Of a DNA stretch of 64,000 nucleotides, positions 38,768 to 48,728 are shown piece after piece. Source of the DNA: UBA3792 sp045114775. GTDB taxonomy: Bacteria > Bacillota > Clostridia > Christensenellales > CAG-138. Within the stretch, counting starts at the first letter, position 1, and the number at the start of each line of letters is the position of its first letter. The stretch is taken from the NCBI GenBank assembly GCA_045114775.1, contig JBGULC010000042.1:92579-156578 (forward strand), read 5' to 3'. Under the pieces are notes generated by a model. That model was not told where the DNA came from, made no database searches, and worked only from the letters and a program-made list of their open reading frames with translations. A program made the translations under genes and the position numbers.

Positions 38768-41700
38768 ATGGCGTCACTTACGATTTATAAAGGCGGCGCG
38801 CACACCGGCAAGAGTACAGCGCTCTATGAACGGATCCGCGCGCATAAAGAGGCAGGCGAGCACGCGATCCTGCTCGTGCCTGAGCAGGCGACGTACGCCG
38901 CGGAACAGAAGCTCTGCAAAGCGCTCGGCGGACTTTTAGGCGTCGAGGTCTACAGCTTCGAGCGCTTTTCCGAACGGCTGCTTACGCGCTTCGGGCATGT
39001 GCGCCCGTCGCTCTCCGTCGAAGGACGGCGCATGGTTCTGCGCCGTGCGGCGTTCCGCAGAAAAGCGGAGCTGACCGTATTTTCGCGCGTTTCGCAGTCG
39101 AACGGGTTTGCCGAGGTAATGGATGGAATGATCGGCAGACTGAAGCAAAGCTGCATCACGCCGCAGGATCTCGAAACGGCGATCGCCGGGATGGATCCGG
39201 ATTCCCTGCTTGCAAAAAAACTGCACGACATTCTGGTGATCTACCGCGACAGCGAAGAATTCCTTGCGTCGCGTTATCTTACCGCGCAGGATCTTTTGAC
39301 CGAGGCGCTTTTGGTGATGCCGGAGGCGGAGCTTTCCGACACGCACGTTTACGTCGACGACCTCGACCGCACCCGCGAGCAGGTCATGCGGCTTTTGAAA
39401 GGGATCATAGCGCATGCGAAGAGCGTGACAATGACGCTCCGCGCCGAATCGGATCCGGCGCTCTCGGATCTGTTCCGGCCGGAGGAGGAACGTGCGGCGG
39501 CGCTTGCGCAGTTCTGCGCCGAGCGTGGGATCCCGTTCTTCACCAAAGAATTCCAAACGCAGAGCGCGAAGGTCGATCCCGCGCTGAACCATCTCTGCCG
39601 AGGGCTGTTTTTGCCGGACCCGCCGCTGTTCGGGAAGGAGACCGACGCGGTATGCGTAACGAGCTGTGCCACACAGGCGCTGGAAGCGGAGCTGACCGCA
39701 GACCGGATCCTGGAGATCGTCAAGGCGGATCCGTCGATCCGCTATTCCGACATAGCGATCGTCGTTTCCTCGCTCGACGCCTACGCGCCGCTTTTGAGAC
39801 GCGCGTTCCGCATGCGTCATATTCCGCTGTTCTTTGACGCGTCGCGTCCGATCCTCGGCCACGCGGCGACCGATTTTGTGCTGTCGTCGGTTCGCGCGGC
39901 GATCCGTTCGCTGCGCGTCGACGACGTGCTGCACGTGCTGAAAAGCGGGTACGCGGGCGTTTCCGCATATGACACGGAGATCTTTGAAAACTATCTCATT
40001 CGCTACGGACTCTTCGGGTCCGCGCTTGCCGCGCCGTTTGCCGTCGGCAGCGTGCCGAGCCGCGCGGAAAAGGTTCGCGCCGCGATCGCGCCGAAGCTCC
40101 TTTTGCTGAAGGAATCGCTCGCAAAGGAGACGGCGGGCGAAAAGGTGCGCGGCGTTTACGCATACCTCAAAGAAATGGGGCTGATGCAGAAGCTGAAGAC
40201 GGAGGCGGACGCGCTGCTTGCGGCGGGCGAATCGCAGGACGCGCAGACCTATGCGCAGATGTGGAACACGCTGATGGGCGTGTTTTCGCAGATCGACGCG
40301 ATCATGGGCGACGTGCCGATGGGGCAGAAGGAATTCTGCGCGCTTCTGGAGGAGGGCCTTTCCGGCTGCCGGATCGGCGTGCTGCCGGGGAGCTCGGATC
40401 AGGTCGTGCTCGGCGATCTTGTTCGCACGCGCCTGAACCGCTGCAGAATGCTGTTTCTTCTGGGCTGCACCGAAGGCGCGTTTCCGCCTGCGCGTTCCGA
40501 CGACGCGCTCCTGAACGACGCGGAGCTTGCCCGCATGGAGACGAGCGGGCTATCGGTGTGGGGCAGGACGGAGCTGCTGTCCGACGCGGATCGGCTGCAG
40601 CTCTATACGCTGCTCACAAAGGCAACGGACCGCATCGTCTTCTCGTACGCCTGCGCCGGAAGCGCCGGCGAGCTTGCGCCTTCGCCGCTTCTCGACACGG
40701 TCCGGGCGCTGTTCTCGCTGCCGGAGCCGGAGACGGTCGTGAAGCCGGACGTGTCGCTCCCCGCAACGCCGGAGGTTGGTTTTTTGCGGATGGCGGGGTA
40801 TCTTCGCGATTATCGCGCGGACGGATTCGTGCACAGACAGCTGCCCGCGCTGTACGACTATTATGCGCATGACGAAGCGTATGCCGCCGCGACCGGCTCG
40901 ATGCTTGCGGGAGACGCAGGCACGCAGGCGAAGGTGCGGCTCGGAAAGGCGCTTGCCCGTGCGCTGTACGGCGAAGCGCCGAAGATGAGCGCAAGCCAGC
41001 TCGAGCAGTTTGCGGGATGCCCGTTCCGGGAATATCTGAGCTACGGTCTCCGATTGCAGGAGCGCAAGGAATCGACCGAGCGCGCGGACAACGTCGGCAC
41101 GTTCCTGCACGATGCTCTGGACATGTTCGTGAAGACCGCGGCGGAGGAGGGGAAGGACCTTCGCGCCATGACCGACGAGGAGGCGTACGCGCTGCTGGAC
41201 CGCATCCTCGAGCCTTTGATCGCCTCGCACAACGACGGCATCTTCGAGCGCGATCTCCGCAGCCGCGAAGCGCTGACCGTGAGAACGCGCATGCTGCGCT
41301 GGTGCGTAAGCTCCGTGCTGCGGCAGCTGCGCGAAAGCAGCTTTACGGTCGCGGCGACCGAAGCGTCGTTCGGTTGGAACGAGGACCAGCCGCAGGTGAA
41401 GCTTACGCTGTCGGACGGAACGCAGATCACGCTTCGGGGCAAGATCGACCGCATCGACCGTTCTCTGGACGGTACGATGTTCCGCATCGTAGACTATAAG
41501 ACCGGAAAGGACCATACCTTCGATCCGACGAAGTTCAGAAGCGGCGAAACGATCCAGCTTCCGCTGTACCTCGAAGCGGCAAAGCAGTTCGGCGGGGAAG
41601 CGGTCGGCATCTACTACATGCCGCTTACTGCGGATAAGCCGAAGAAGGACGGCGACATTCCGAAAAACAAGCTGTCCGGCGTGACCGCAAGCGATCCGGA

Positions 41701-42025
41701 GGCGATCGCGGCAAGCGACGGAAATCTTTCCGGGTACTCCAAGCTGATCTTTAAGCTGAAGACGGGAAAGAACGGCTGCGAGGGCGATATCGTGACCCGC
41801 GCGCAGCTCGAGGCGCTGAAGGAACAGGCGCTGCGAACGGCGACGAACGCCGCGGAACGGATCATGAACGGCGAAGCGGACATTCGCTACGGCAAGGACA
41901 GATGCAAATACTGCCCGTTCGGCGCGGTGTGCCGATATGACCGGCAGCTCGGTTTCCGCGAGAGGACGGCAAAAACCTGCACGCTGTCCGATCTTCTGAA
42001 CGAAGGAGGCGATACGAATGGCTAA
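38768..42025 (+). CDS. addB: AddB subunit of the AddAB helicase-nuclease
   Basis: Double-strand break resection complex AddAB, the Firmicute counterpart of RecBCD. Walker A is GGAHTGKST (9-17). The C-terminal nuclease domain has VDYKTGKD and the four-cysteine Fe-S site, with one Cys in FAGCPFREYL and three in CKYCPFGAVC near the end. 1085 aa, normal for AddB. The start has GGAG upstream, 9 bases after thpR. It overlaps addA by eight bases. Confidence 0.95.
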   Translation: MASLTIYKGGAHTGKSTALYERIRAHKEAGEHAILLVPEQATYAAEQKLCKALGGLLGVEVYSFERFSERLLTRFGHVRPSLSVEGRRMVLRRAAFRRKAELTVFSRVSQSNGFAEVMDGMIGRLKQSCITPQDLETAIAGMDPDSLLAKKLHDILVIYRDSEEFLASRYLTAQDLLTEALLVMPEAELSDTHVYVDDLDRTREQVMRLLKGIIAHAKSVTMTLRAESDPALSDLFRPEEERAAALAQFCAERGIPFFTKEFQTQSAKVDPALNHLCRGLFLPDPPLFGKETDAVCVTSCATQALEAELTADRILEIVKADPSIRYSDIAIVVSSLDAYAPLLRRAFRMRHIPLFFDASRPILGHAATDFVLSSVRAAIRSLRVDDVLHVLKSGYAGVSAYDTEIFENYLIRYGLFGSALAAPFAVGSVPSRAEKVRAAIAPKLLLLKESLAKETAGEKVRGVYAYLKEMGLMQKLKTEADALLAAGESQDAQTYAQMWNTLMGVFSQIDAIMGDVPMGQKEFCALLEEGLSGCRIGVLPGSSDQVVLGDLVRTRLNRCRMLFLLGCTEGAFPPARSDDALLNDAELARMETSGLSVWGRTELLSDADRLQLYTLLTKATDRIVFSYACAGSAGELAPSPLLDTVRALFSLPEPETVVKPDVSLPATPEVGFLRMAGYLRDYRADGFVHRQLPALYDYYAHDEAYAAATGSMLAGDAGTQAKVRLGKALARALYGEAPKMSASQLEQFAGCPFREYLSYGLRLQERKESTERADNVGTFLHDALDMFVKTAAEEGKDLRAMTDEEAYALLDRILEPLIASHNDGIFERDLRSREALTVRTRMLRWCVSSVLRQLRESSFTVAATEASFGWNEDQPQVKLTLSDGTQITLRGKIDRIDRSLDGTMFRIVDYKTGKDHTFDPTKFRSGETIQLPLYLEAAKQFGGEAVGIYYMPLTADKPKKDGDIPKNKLSGVTASDPEAIAASDGNLSGYSKLIFKLKTGKNGCEGDIVTRAQLEALKEQALRTATNAAERIMNGEADIRYGKDRCKYCPFGAVCRYDRQLGFRERTAKTCTLSDLLNEGGDTNG

Positions 42026-45000
42026 ACAGGATCCCACGCCGCAGCAGCGCGACGCCATCAACTTCAACGGCAATCTGATCGTTTCCGCGTCGGCGGGCGC
42101 GGGCAAAACGACCGTGCTTTCGAAACGCGTCGCCCGGCTTGTATCCGAGGACATTCCGATCGACAGCATGCTGATCCTGACCTTTACGCGCGCCGCTGCA
42201 GCAGAAATGAAGAGCCGCATCGCGAAGAGGCTTTCGGACGCCGCAAAGCATGCGGCAGGCGACCGGGCGGCATACTACCGCAAGCAGGCCGCCGCCGTGG
42301 CGAACGCGCACATTTCGACGATCGACGCGTTCTGCGCGAAGATCGTATTCCGTCACTTTTTCCGCGTGGGGCTGACGCCTTCGGTGCGCACGCTCGACGC
42401 GCTCGAATCGGACATGCTGAAGGCGGAATCGCGCAACGCCGCGCTGGACGCGATCGCCGCGGAGAACGCGGCGCAATACGGCGAGCTGATCCTTGCGTTT
42501 GAAGAGGAGAAGAATCTGGACGAAGCGATCAAGAACTTTGCGTTCTTTTTGTCCTCCCTGCCCGAGCCGGACGAATGGCTTGCGCAGCAGGAGCGGGCGA
42601 CGGACGATCCGAACGCCATGCAGGCGCATGCGCAGTACGCGTTTCAAAAAGGAAAGGATATTCTGCGGCAGCAGATCGAGGCGGTGCAGTACGAGGCGGA
42701 TCAGCTCCCGCGGGACTGCGTGAAAGCGCTGGCGGTGATCGACCATATCCTTTCGCACCTGCGGGGCGCGCTGCTTGCAGACACGCGCGAATCGTTTGCA
42801 GAGGCGCTTTCCGCCCTTACCGGAAAGCGGCTGATACTGAGCTTTCCGGAGGAGATTCCCGAGGAGGACAGAAAACCGCTCAAAGACGCGAAATCAGACC
42901 TGATGGAGCTGTGCAGAGAACAGGCGGCGCTTCATGCGACGTCGATTGCGGATCTCTTCGAAGCGGACCGTCCGGCGGCGCCGATCCTGAAAGCGTTCTT
43001 TGCGCTGATCCGCCGCTATCTCGCGCTGTATACGGAAGCGAAGCGCGCAAAAAACGCGGTCGATTTCAACGACCTCGAGCATATGGCGATCGAGATCCTC
43101 AAAGACGACGAGATCGCCGCGGAGTATCGCGACCGGTTTCAGACGATCATCGTCGATGAATATCAGGACAGCAACCGTCTGCAGGAGGCGATCCTGAACC
43201 GCATCGCGCGGCCCGGAAAGCTCTTCTTTGTGGGCGACGTCAAGCAGTCGATCTACCGTTTCCGCATGGCGGAGCCGTCGCTGTTTCTCGAAAAATGCGA
43301 GACGTTCTGCGGCGAGTACGGGAAACGCATCGACCTCGGAGACAATTTCCGGTCCGGAAGAGCGGTCATCGACGCCGTCAACCGCGTGTTCGGCACGATC
43401 ATGAAAAAGCCGATCGCCGGGATCGAATACGACGCGCGCGCAAGCCTGAAGCAGGGCAATCCGAGCGTGCCGGACGGCAAGGCGGAGCTGCATCTCTTTG
43501 CGCGGGAAAACGATTCGGACGACGAAGAAACGCTGGAAGACGCGGAGGCGGAGGCGCGGTTTGCGGCACGCGTGATCAAAGCGCGGATGAAGGAACCCGT
43601 CTCGGAGGACGGAGTTCTTCGCGCATGTCGTCACAGCGACTTTGTCGTGCTGATGCGGAAAAAAGAAAACATCCTCGTCTGGGCGCAGACGCTTGCCGAG
43701 GAGGGCGTTCCGTGCTATGCGGAATCCGTCGGCGGGTATTTCGACGCGATCGAGGTCAAGCTTGTGATGAGCCTGCTGTCCGTACTCGACAACCGCAGAC
43801 AGGACATTCCGCTTGCCGCCGTGCTGCGCTCGCCGCTGTTCGGCTTTTCGGACGCGCTTCTCACGCGGCTCCGCGCCGACAGTAAGAAAGAAGATCTCAT
43901 AGATACGCTGCTTCGCGCAAGGGACACGGAACCGGAGGTCGGCGCGTTCTTCGCGGCGATCGAGCGCTACCGCGCGCTTTCGCACCGCATGCCGCTTACC
44001 GAGCTCATCGAGTTGATCCTTGACGAAACGCATTACCGCGAACTGGTCGGCACGCTGACGGGCGGCGAACAGCGCATCGCCAATCTGGAAGCGCTGATCC
44101 GTGCGGCAGGGGCGTGCGAAGCGTCCGGCGTCATCGGCGTCCACGGGTTCGTACACTATATGAAGAGCGCACAAGAGACGAAAAGCTTCGGCGCGGCGTC
44201 GACGGTCACGGCAGACGTCGTGCGGATCATGACCGTACACGCTTCAAAGGGATTGGAGGCTCCGTTCGTGTTTTACGCAGGGCTCGGCGGGCAGTTCAAC
44301 AACAAAGAAAAGAGCAAGCCGCTGCTGGCGGAGGGCACGCTCGGCGTCGGATTGAAATACACCGACGAATTCGGCGTCCCGTGCGAAACGCTGGCGCACC
44401 GGAACATCTCTTCCGCCGTGGACGACGCGGCGTGGGCGGAGGAGCTTCGCATCATGTACGTCGGCATGACCCGCGCAAAGCAGGAATTGTACCTGCTGGG
44501 CTCTCTGATCAATATGCAGGAAAAGCTCGACGGACTGAAGCCGCCGATGATGCAGAGCATCCGCAAATGCAGGTCCGCGCTTGATCTGATGCTCCTGTCG
44601 CTGAACGGATACCTTGTGCCGGTACAGCACCGGAAGAGCGAGTTTACCGGAAGCAAAACGCGTCCCGCAGCGGAGGAGGCGCTGCGCCCGAACGCAGAGG
44701 AGCGTGAAGCGCTCAGAGCGCAGTTCGACTGGCGTTATCCGCATCCCGTCCTCGATACGCTTCCCGACAAAACCTCGGTCACGGGTCTTTCGCGCGTCGA
44801 AGAGCCCGATTTCAACGAGCCCGCGTTCGAGACCGGCTACGACGTTCTCAGTGAGGGCAGCGCGGTGCATCGCGCGCTCGAATGCCTGCCGCTTCGGAAC
44901 GAAGCGAAGCGTGCGGCATACCTACGGGAGCTTTCCGGCGTTTCGCCGCTCCATGCGGAGGCGATCCGGACGTTCGCCGCGTCGCCGCTCTTTGCCCGCA

Positions 45001-45314
45001 TGGCGGCGTCGAAGCGCATTGAGCGCGAATGGAGCTTCCTCTGTCCGACGCCCGCAAGGGAACTGCTGCCGGAAACGGATTCCGACGAAACGATCCTTTT
45101 ACAGGGCGTGATCGACGCGTGCTTCCTGGAGGACGGCGCATGGGTGCTGCTCGACTATAAGACCGACCGTGTGACCGGCGATCCGCGCGAATATGCGAAG
45201 AAGCATACGCGGCAGGTCGCGCTTTACGCCGCGGCGCTCGAACGGCTTTCCGGCATCCCGGTCCGGGAGAGGCATATCGTGCTGCTCGGTGCAAATACGG
45301 AGGTTGCGGTATGA
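42018..45314 (+). CDS. addA: AddA subunit of the AddAB helicase-nuclease
   Basis: UvrD-type helicase plus RecB-type nuclease of AddAB. The Walker A is SASAGAGKTT (23-32), Walker B is VDEYQDSN (near 380), and GDVKQSIYRFR, IMTVHASKGLE and MYVGMTRAKQELYL are helicase motifs. The C-terminal nuclease motif is LLDYKTDRV. 1098 aa. Canonical order addB-addA. It overlaps the next gene by ATGA. Recognition of a Chi sequence cannot be deduced. Confidence 0.96.
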   Translation: MAKQDPTPQQRDAINFNGNLIVSASAGAGKTTVLSKRVARLVSEDIPIDSMLILTFTRAAAAEMKSRIAKRLSDAAKHAAGDRAAYYRKQAAAVANAHISTIDAFCAKIVFRHFFRVGLTPSVRTLDALESDMLKAESRNAALDAIAAENAAQYGELILAFEEEKNLDEAIKNFAFFLSSLPEPDEWLAQQERATDDPNAMQAHAQYAFQKGKDILRQQIEAVQYEADQLPRDCVKALAVIDHILSHLRGALLADTRESFAEALSALTGKRLILSFPEEIPEEDRKPLKDAKSDLMELCREQAALHATSIADLFEADRPAAPILKAFFALIRRYLALYTEAKRAKNAVDFNDLEHMAIEILKDDEIAAEYRDRFQTIIVDEYQDSNRLQEAILNRIARPGKLFFVGDVKQSIYRFRMAEPSLFLEKCETFCGEYGKRIDLGDNFRSGRAVIDAVNRVFGTIMKKPIAGIEYDARASLKQGNPSVPDGKAELHLFARENDSDDEETLEDAEAEARFAARVIKARMKEPVSEDGVLRACRHSDFVVLMRKKENILVWAQTLAEEGVPCYAESVGGYFDAIEVKLVMSLLSVLDNRRQDIPLAAVLRSPLFGFSDALLTRLRADSKKEDLIDTLLRARDTEPEVGAFFAAIERYRALSHRMPLTELIELILDETHYRELVGTLTGGEQRIANLEALIRAAGACEASGVIGVHGFVHYMKSAQETKSFGAASTVTADVVRIMTVHASKGLEAPFVFYAGLGGQFNNKEKSKPLLAEGTLGVGLKYTDEFGVPCETLAHRNISSAVDDAAWAEELRIMYVGMTRAKQELYLLGSLINMQEKLDGLKPPMMQSIRKCRSALDLMLLSLNGYLVPVQHRKSEFTGSKTRPAAEEALRPNAEEREALRAQFDWRYPHPVLDTLPDKTSVTGLSRVEEPDFNEPAFETGYDVLSEGSAVHRALECLPLRNEAKRAAYLRELSGVSPLHAEAIRTFAASPLFARMAASKRIEREWSFLCPTPARELLPETDSDETILLQGVIDACFLEDGAWVLLDYKTDRVTGDPREYAKKHTRQVALYAAALERLSGIPVRERHIVLLGANTEVAV

Positions 45315-46585
45315 GAACCTGGCCCGAGACGTTCCTTCGGCGCATGGAGGCGCAGCTCGGCCCGGACTTTGCGGCGTTCTGCGCGGCCTTGCAGGAACCG
45401 CCGAAAAAGGCGCTGCACATCAATTCGATCAAGACCGACCGCGCGGAGCTTTCGGGGCTTCTTAATCTTCCGCTTCCCGCGCTCTCCGAAAACCAGGACG
45501 GGGCTTCCGTGCCGAACGCGTTCAACCCGAACGCGACGCCGCTGCACGCCGCGGGGCTCTTTTATATGCAGGAGGCGACGGCGCAGGCGCCCGTCGCAGC
45601 GGTCACGCTTCCGGAGGAACCGGTGGTGCTCGATCTTTGCGCCGCGCCGGGCGGCAAGAGTGCGCAGCTTGCGGCGAAAATGCACGGCGGCATACTGTTT
45701 TCAAACGAGATCGTTCCCTCGCGCGCGGAGGTGCTCGCGGGGAATCTGGAGCGCATGGGCGTTGTAAACGCGATCGTCACGAACAGCGAACCGAAGCCGC
45801 TCTGCGAACGGCTGAAGGCGCGCTGCGATCTGGTGCTCGTCGACGCGCCGTGCGCAGGTGAAGCCATGTTCCGGAAGGACGAACAGGCGGTGCGCGATTG
45901 GTCGCCGGAGCACGTCGAGACGTGCGCGGTCCGGCAGCGGGCGATCCTCGAAGACGCCGCGAAGGCCGTGAAGCCCGGCGGTGCGCTCGTCTATTCCACC
46001 TGCTCGTTCTCGCCGCAGGAAAACGAAGAGACGGTGCGGTATTTCCTCGATCGGCATACGGAGTTCTCGGTCGTTGAAACACAGCGGCTTTATCCGCATA
46101 CGAGCGCGGGCGAGGGCCAGTTTTTCGCCGTGCTTTCGCGCCGGTGCACGCGCGTTCCGTCCATGTTTTCGGTCGGTAAAAGCGACAAGATCCCGGCGTT
46201 CGAGACGTTTCAAGAGCTGCTTCGCCTGCCCGCGGGACAGCTTCGTCTTCTGAAGGACGGACGCGTACTGCTGCTTCCCGCGATGCCGTTCCCGTTCGAC
46301 GGCGTGAAGCTTGTGCGGGCGGGGCTGCTTTTGGGCGAGCTCAGGGGCAGCCGCTTCGAGCCCGCGCATGCGCTCGCCATGGCGGGCAGAGAGACGCCGT
46401 TTTACCGTACCTGTGCGCTCTCCTTTGACGAGGCGATGCGCTATCTTCGGGGCGAAACGCTCCAGAGGGACGCGGAGAAGGGCTACGGCGCGGCGACGTT
46501 CGCGGGGCACGCGCTGGGACTCTACAAGGCGTCGGACGGAATGCTGAAGAATCACTATCCGAAGGGACTCAGACTTTTGAAATAG
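45311..46585 (+). CDS. RsmF-type rRNA/tRNA m5C methyltransferase
   Basis: NOL1/NOP2/Sun-family cytosine-5 RNA methyltransferase. The SAM loop is LDLCAAPGGKSAQLA; the two cysteines of the mechanism are in DAPCAGEAMFRK and YSTCSF. The C-terminal part (from about 265) matches the extended RsmF/YebU form with an RNA-binding-like domain (GLLLGELRGSRFEPAHAL). 424 aa. The start ATG overlaps the addA stop (ATGA). The likely substrate is 16S rRNA, but a tRNA target is not excluded. Confidence 0.9.
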   Translation: MRTWPETFLRRMEAQLGPDFAAFCAALQEPPKKALHINSIKTDRAELSGLLNLPLPALSENQDGASVPNAFNPNATPLHAAGLFYMQEATAQAPVAAVTLPEEPVVLDLCAAPGGKSAQLAAKMHGGILFSNEIVPSRAEVLAGNLERMGVVNAIVTNSEPKPLCERLKARCDLVLVDAPCAGEAMFRKDEQAVRDWSPEHVETCAVRQRAILEDAAKAVKPGGALVYSTCSFSPQENEETVRYFLDRHTEFSVVETQRLYPHTSAGEGQFFAVLSRRCTRVPSMFSVGKSDKIPAFETFQELLRLPAGQLRLLKDGRVLLLPAMPFPFDGVKLVRAGLLLGELRGSRFEPAHALAMAGRETPFYRTCALSFDEAMRYLRGETLQRDAEKGYGAATFAGHALGLYKASDGMLKNHYPKGLRLLK

Positions 46586-46597
46586 GGGGACGGGGCA

Positions 46598-47872
46598 ATG
46601 GATCAGAGCAAATTCGAACGCTTCGACATGAAGAAACCGCCGTATCGCACGGCGTGGTATCTGCGGCCGCTGACGTACATTCTCAGCGCGCCGGACGTGA
46701 AAAAGCACGGCGCGATCATCCGAAAGATCGGCGTGGAGGGGCTGAAGCCCCCGTATCTGCTGCTTTGCAACCACAACGCGTTTCTGGACTTCAAGGTCGC
46801 TACGAAGGCGATCTGGCCGAGCCGCGCAAACTACGTCGTGGCGATCGACGGGTTCATCGGCAGGGAGGGGCTTCTTCGCCGCGTCGGGTGCATCTGCAAG
46901 CGCAAGTTCACGAACGATATCACGCTGATCCGGCAGCTGAAGCGCGTCGTCGATCACGGCGACATCAACGTAATCTATCCCGAGGCGCGGTATTCGCTGT
47001 GCGGAACGACCGCCGTGCTGCCCGCGTCGCTCGGCAAACTTTGTAAGCTTTTGGGCGTTCCGGTCGTGACGTTCATCTGCCACGGGCATCACATCAATTC
47101 GCCGTTCTGGAACCTGCATGAGCGCGGCGTACGCCCCACCGAGGCAGAAATGACGCTGCAGTTTACGGCGGAACAGCTGAAAACGGATACGCCGGACGAG
47201 ATCAATGAAAAGCTTGTGCAGGCGTTTCAGTACGACGATTACGCCTGGCAGAAGGAGAAGGGGATCCGCGTGACGTACGAAAAGCGCGCGGAAGGTCTCG
47301 AAAAGGTCCTCTATCAGTGCCCTGCGTGCAAAACGGAGTTCCGGATGGCGAGCGAGGGGATGCACCTCTTCTGCAAGGCCTGCGGCAAGCGCTGGTTCTA
47401 CAACGAGGACGGGAGCTTAAAGGCGGAGACCGGCGAGACGGCATTTTCCCACATCCCGGACTGGTACGAATGGGAGCGCGAAAACGTCCGTAAGGAGGTC
47501 GAGGCGGGCACGTACGATACCGGAGAGTTGCCGGTGACCGTGCGTTCGCTGCCGAACGCGAAGAGATTTATCCTGCTCGGCGAGGGCACGATGCGCCACG
47601 ACATGAACGGCTTTCACGTGTCCGGCGTCGATCCGGACGGCGATCCGTTCTCAATGGAAAAGAGCGTGCCGTCGCTGTATTCGTGCCACATCGAGTACGA
47701 ATACCTCGGCAAGTTCGGCGACTGCGTGGACCTCAATACGCTTGAGGACACCTGGTACATCTATCCGCACGACTGCGATTTTGCCGTCACCAAGATGGCG
47801 CTCGCGACCGAGGAGCTCTACTTTGCGGATTGCCGCAGGCGAGGCATTCCGGTAAAGCCGGGGCTGGCGTGA
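46598..47872 (+). CDS. PlsC-like acyltransferase fused to a zinc ribbon and a C-terminal domain
   Basis: Predicted acyltransferase. The HX4D motif is NHNAFLD (His59, Asp64), with CNHN before it, and YPEARYS (127-133) stands where the PlsC family has its EGTRS motif. After residue 240 comes a zinc ribbon with Cys241, Cys244, Cys259 and Cys262 (CPAC and CKACG), then a beta-rich domain of about 150 residues. 424 aa, against about 200-250 for a simple PlsC. No membrane segment is obvious. The acceptor lipid is unknown. It lies 12 bases after the RsmF-like gene. Confidence 0.75.
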   Translation: MDQSKFERFDMKKPPYRTAWYLRPLTYILSAPDVKKHGAIIRKIGVEGLKPPYLLLCNHNAFLDFKVATKAIWPSRANYVVAIDGFIGREGLLRRVGCICKRKFTNDITLIRQLKRVVDHGDINVIYPEARYSLCGTTAVLPASLGKLCKLLGVPVVTFICHGHHINSPFWNLHERGVRPTEAEMTLQFTAEQLKTDTPDEINEKLVQAFQYDDYAWQKEKGIRVTYEKRAEGLEKVLYQCPACKTEFRMASEGMHLFCKACGKRWFYNEDGSLKAETGETAFSHIPDWYEWERENVRKEVEAGTYDTGELPVTVRSLPNAKRFILLGEGTMRHDMNGFHVSGVDPDGDPFSMEKSVPSLYSCHIEYEYLGKFGDCVDLNTLEDTWYIYPHDCDFAVTKMALATEELYFADCRRRGIPVKPGLA

Positions 47873-47882
47873 AAGGGAACCA

Positions 47883-48224
47883 ATGGAACACGAAATGCGG
47901 CTGGATCCGGCGCCGTTCCGGATGATAAAATGCGGAGAAAAGACGATCGAGCTTCGGCTTTACGACGAAAAACGCCGGAAGATCGCCGTCGGCGATACGA
48001 TCGTGTTCACCGAAACGGAGACGGACGAGCGGCTTGCGGTCACGGTCACGGCGCTGCACGTGTTCACGTCGTTTTACGAACTCTATCGCGCGTTGCCTCT
48101 GCAAAAATGCGGATATACGGACGCGGAACTTGAAACGGCAAGTCCCGACGACATGCTTGCGTACTACTCTATAGAGCGTCAGCAAACGTACGGCGTAATC
48201 GGGATCGGGATCGCGAAACTCTGA
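47883..48224 (+). CDS. ASCH-domain protein
   Basis: Small ASCH-fold protein (PUA-like), a family associated with RNA binding or nucleoside deamidase activity. The 113 residues contain MRLDPAPFRMIKCGEKTIELRLYD, the typical ASCH opening, then KIAVGDTIVFTE and the Tyr/Phe-rich middle (HVFTSFYELYRAL). It ends the operon thpR-addB-addA-rsmF-type-plsC-type-ASCH. The start has AAAGGGAACC upstream. The function is inferred only from fold. Confidence 0.85.
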   Translation: MEHEMRLDPAPFRMIKCGEKTIELRLYDEKRRKIAVGDTIVFTETETDERLAVTVTALHVFTSFYELYRALPLQKCGYTDAELETASPDDMLAYYSIERQQTYGVIGIGIAKL

Positions 48225-48728
48225 TCGCTTCGGGACGTCGACCCCGGAAAACCGCAGGGGAAGAGCTTATCTTCCCGTTTCGTTGCTGCGATGCTCTGCG
48301 GGGCGTTCGGGAGTACCCCTACGAACCGTCGGAGCGGTTCTTGCCTTCCTTGTGCGAAGGGAGGTGTCGAAGCGAAGCGAGACGGAGGGATTGTTTTGCA
48401 GCAGCGAGGCGAAGAAGTCGGCTTCTCTGCAAACCCTGCAAACCGCAGGGGAATACAGGATCCGCATCGGAAAGATCATAATAATCTTAAGAAAGGATAC
48501 CGGAGATTCATATGAACTTCTATTTTTCTTTCCTTTCTGTTGCACTTGATAGTATAATTCATCGCAACCCAAAGCCTTCCCCTTTGAGGGGAAGGGGGAC
48601 CGCTTGCGGCGGATGAGGTGAACACGCGGAAAAGCGAAACGATTTTCGCGGATCAATGAATCGCCCTTTGGGCATGAATTGCAGCTCGGCACATGCCGGA
48701 GTCCCCTGCACTTGACGGCAGAGCCGCG
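48225..48728. other. 504-base non-coding stretch with interspersed repeats
   Basis: No supported gene. It contains a GC-rich element around 48310-48398 (a CGGAGCGGTTCTTGCCTTCC block, then GAAGGGAGGTGTCGAAGCGAAGC), and the hairpin element at 48574-48628. Reading frames across these are repeat-derived and lack ribosome binding sites. The AT-rich part 48480-48560 may hold a weak promoter but none is convincing. Confidence 0.6.
48574..48628. repeat. Second copy of the TTCCCC-hairpin interspersed element
   Basis: GCCTTCCCCTTTGAGGGGAAGG then a spacer, then CGGATGAGGTGAACACGCG. It matches the reverse complement of the right end of the element at 30982-31147 over about 55 bases with few changes, including GGATGAGGTG and ACACGC. 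Confidence 0.7.

Noticed and set aside
40550..42220. 556-codon minus-strand frame opposite addB/addA
   Set aside because: Mirror frame over two real genes.
48267..48692. 141-codon minus-strand frame in the repeat-rich gap
   Set aside because: It is built from the repeat elements and shows no folded-domain features.
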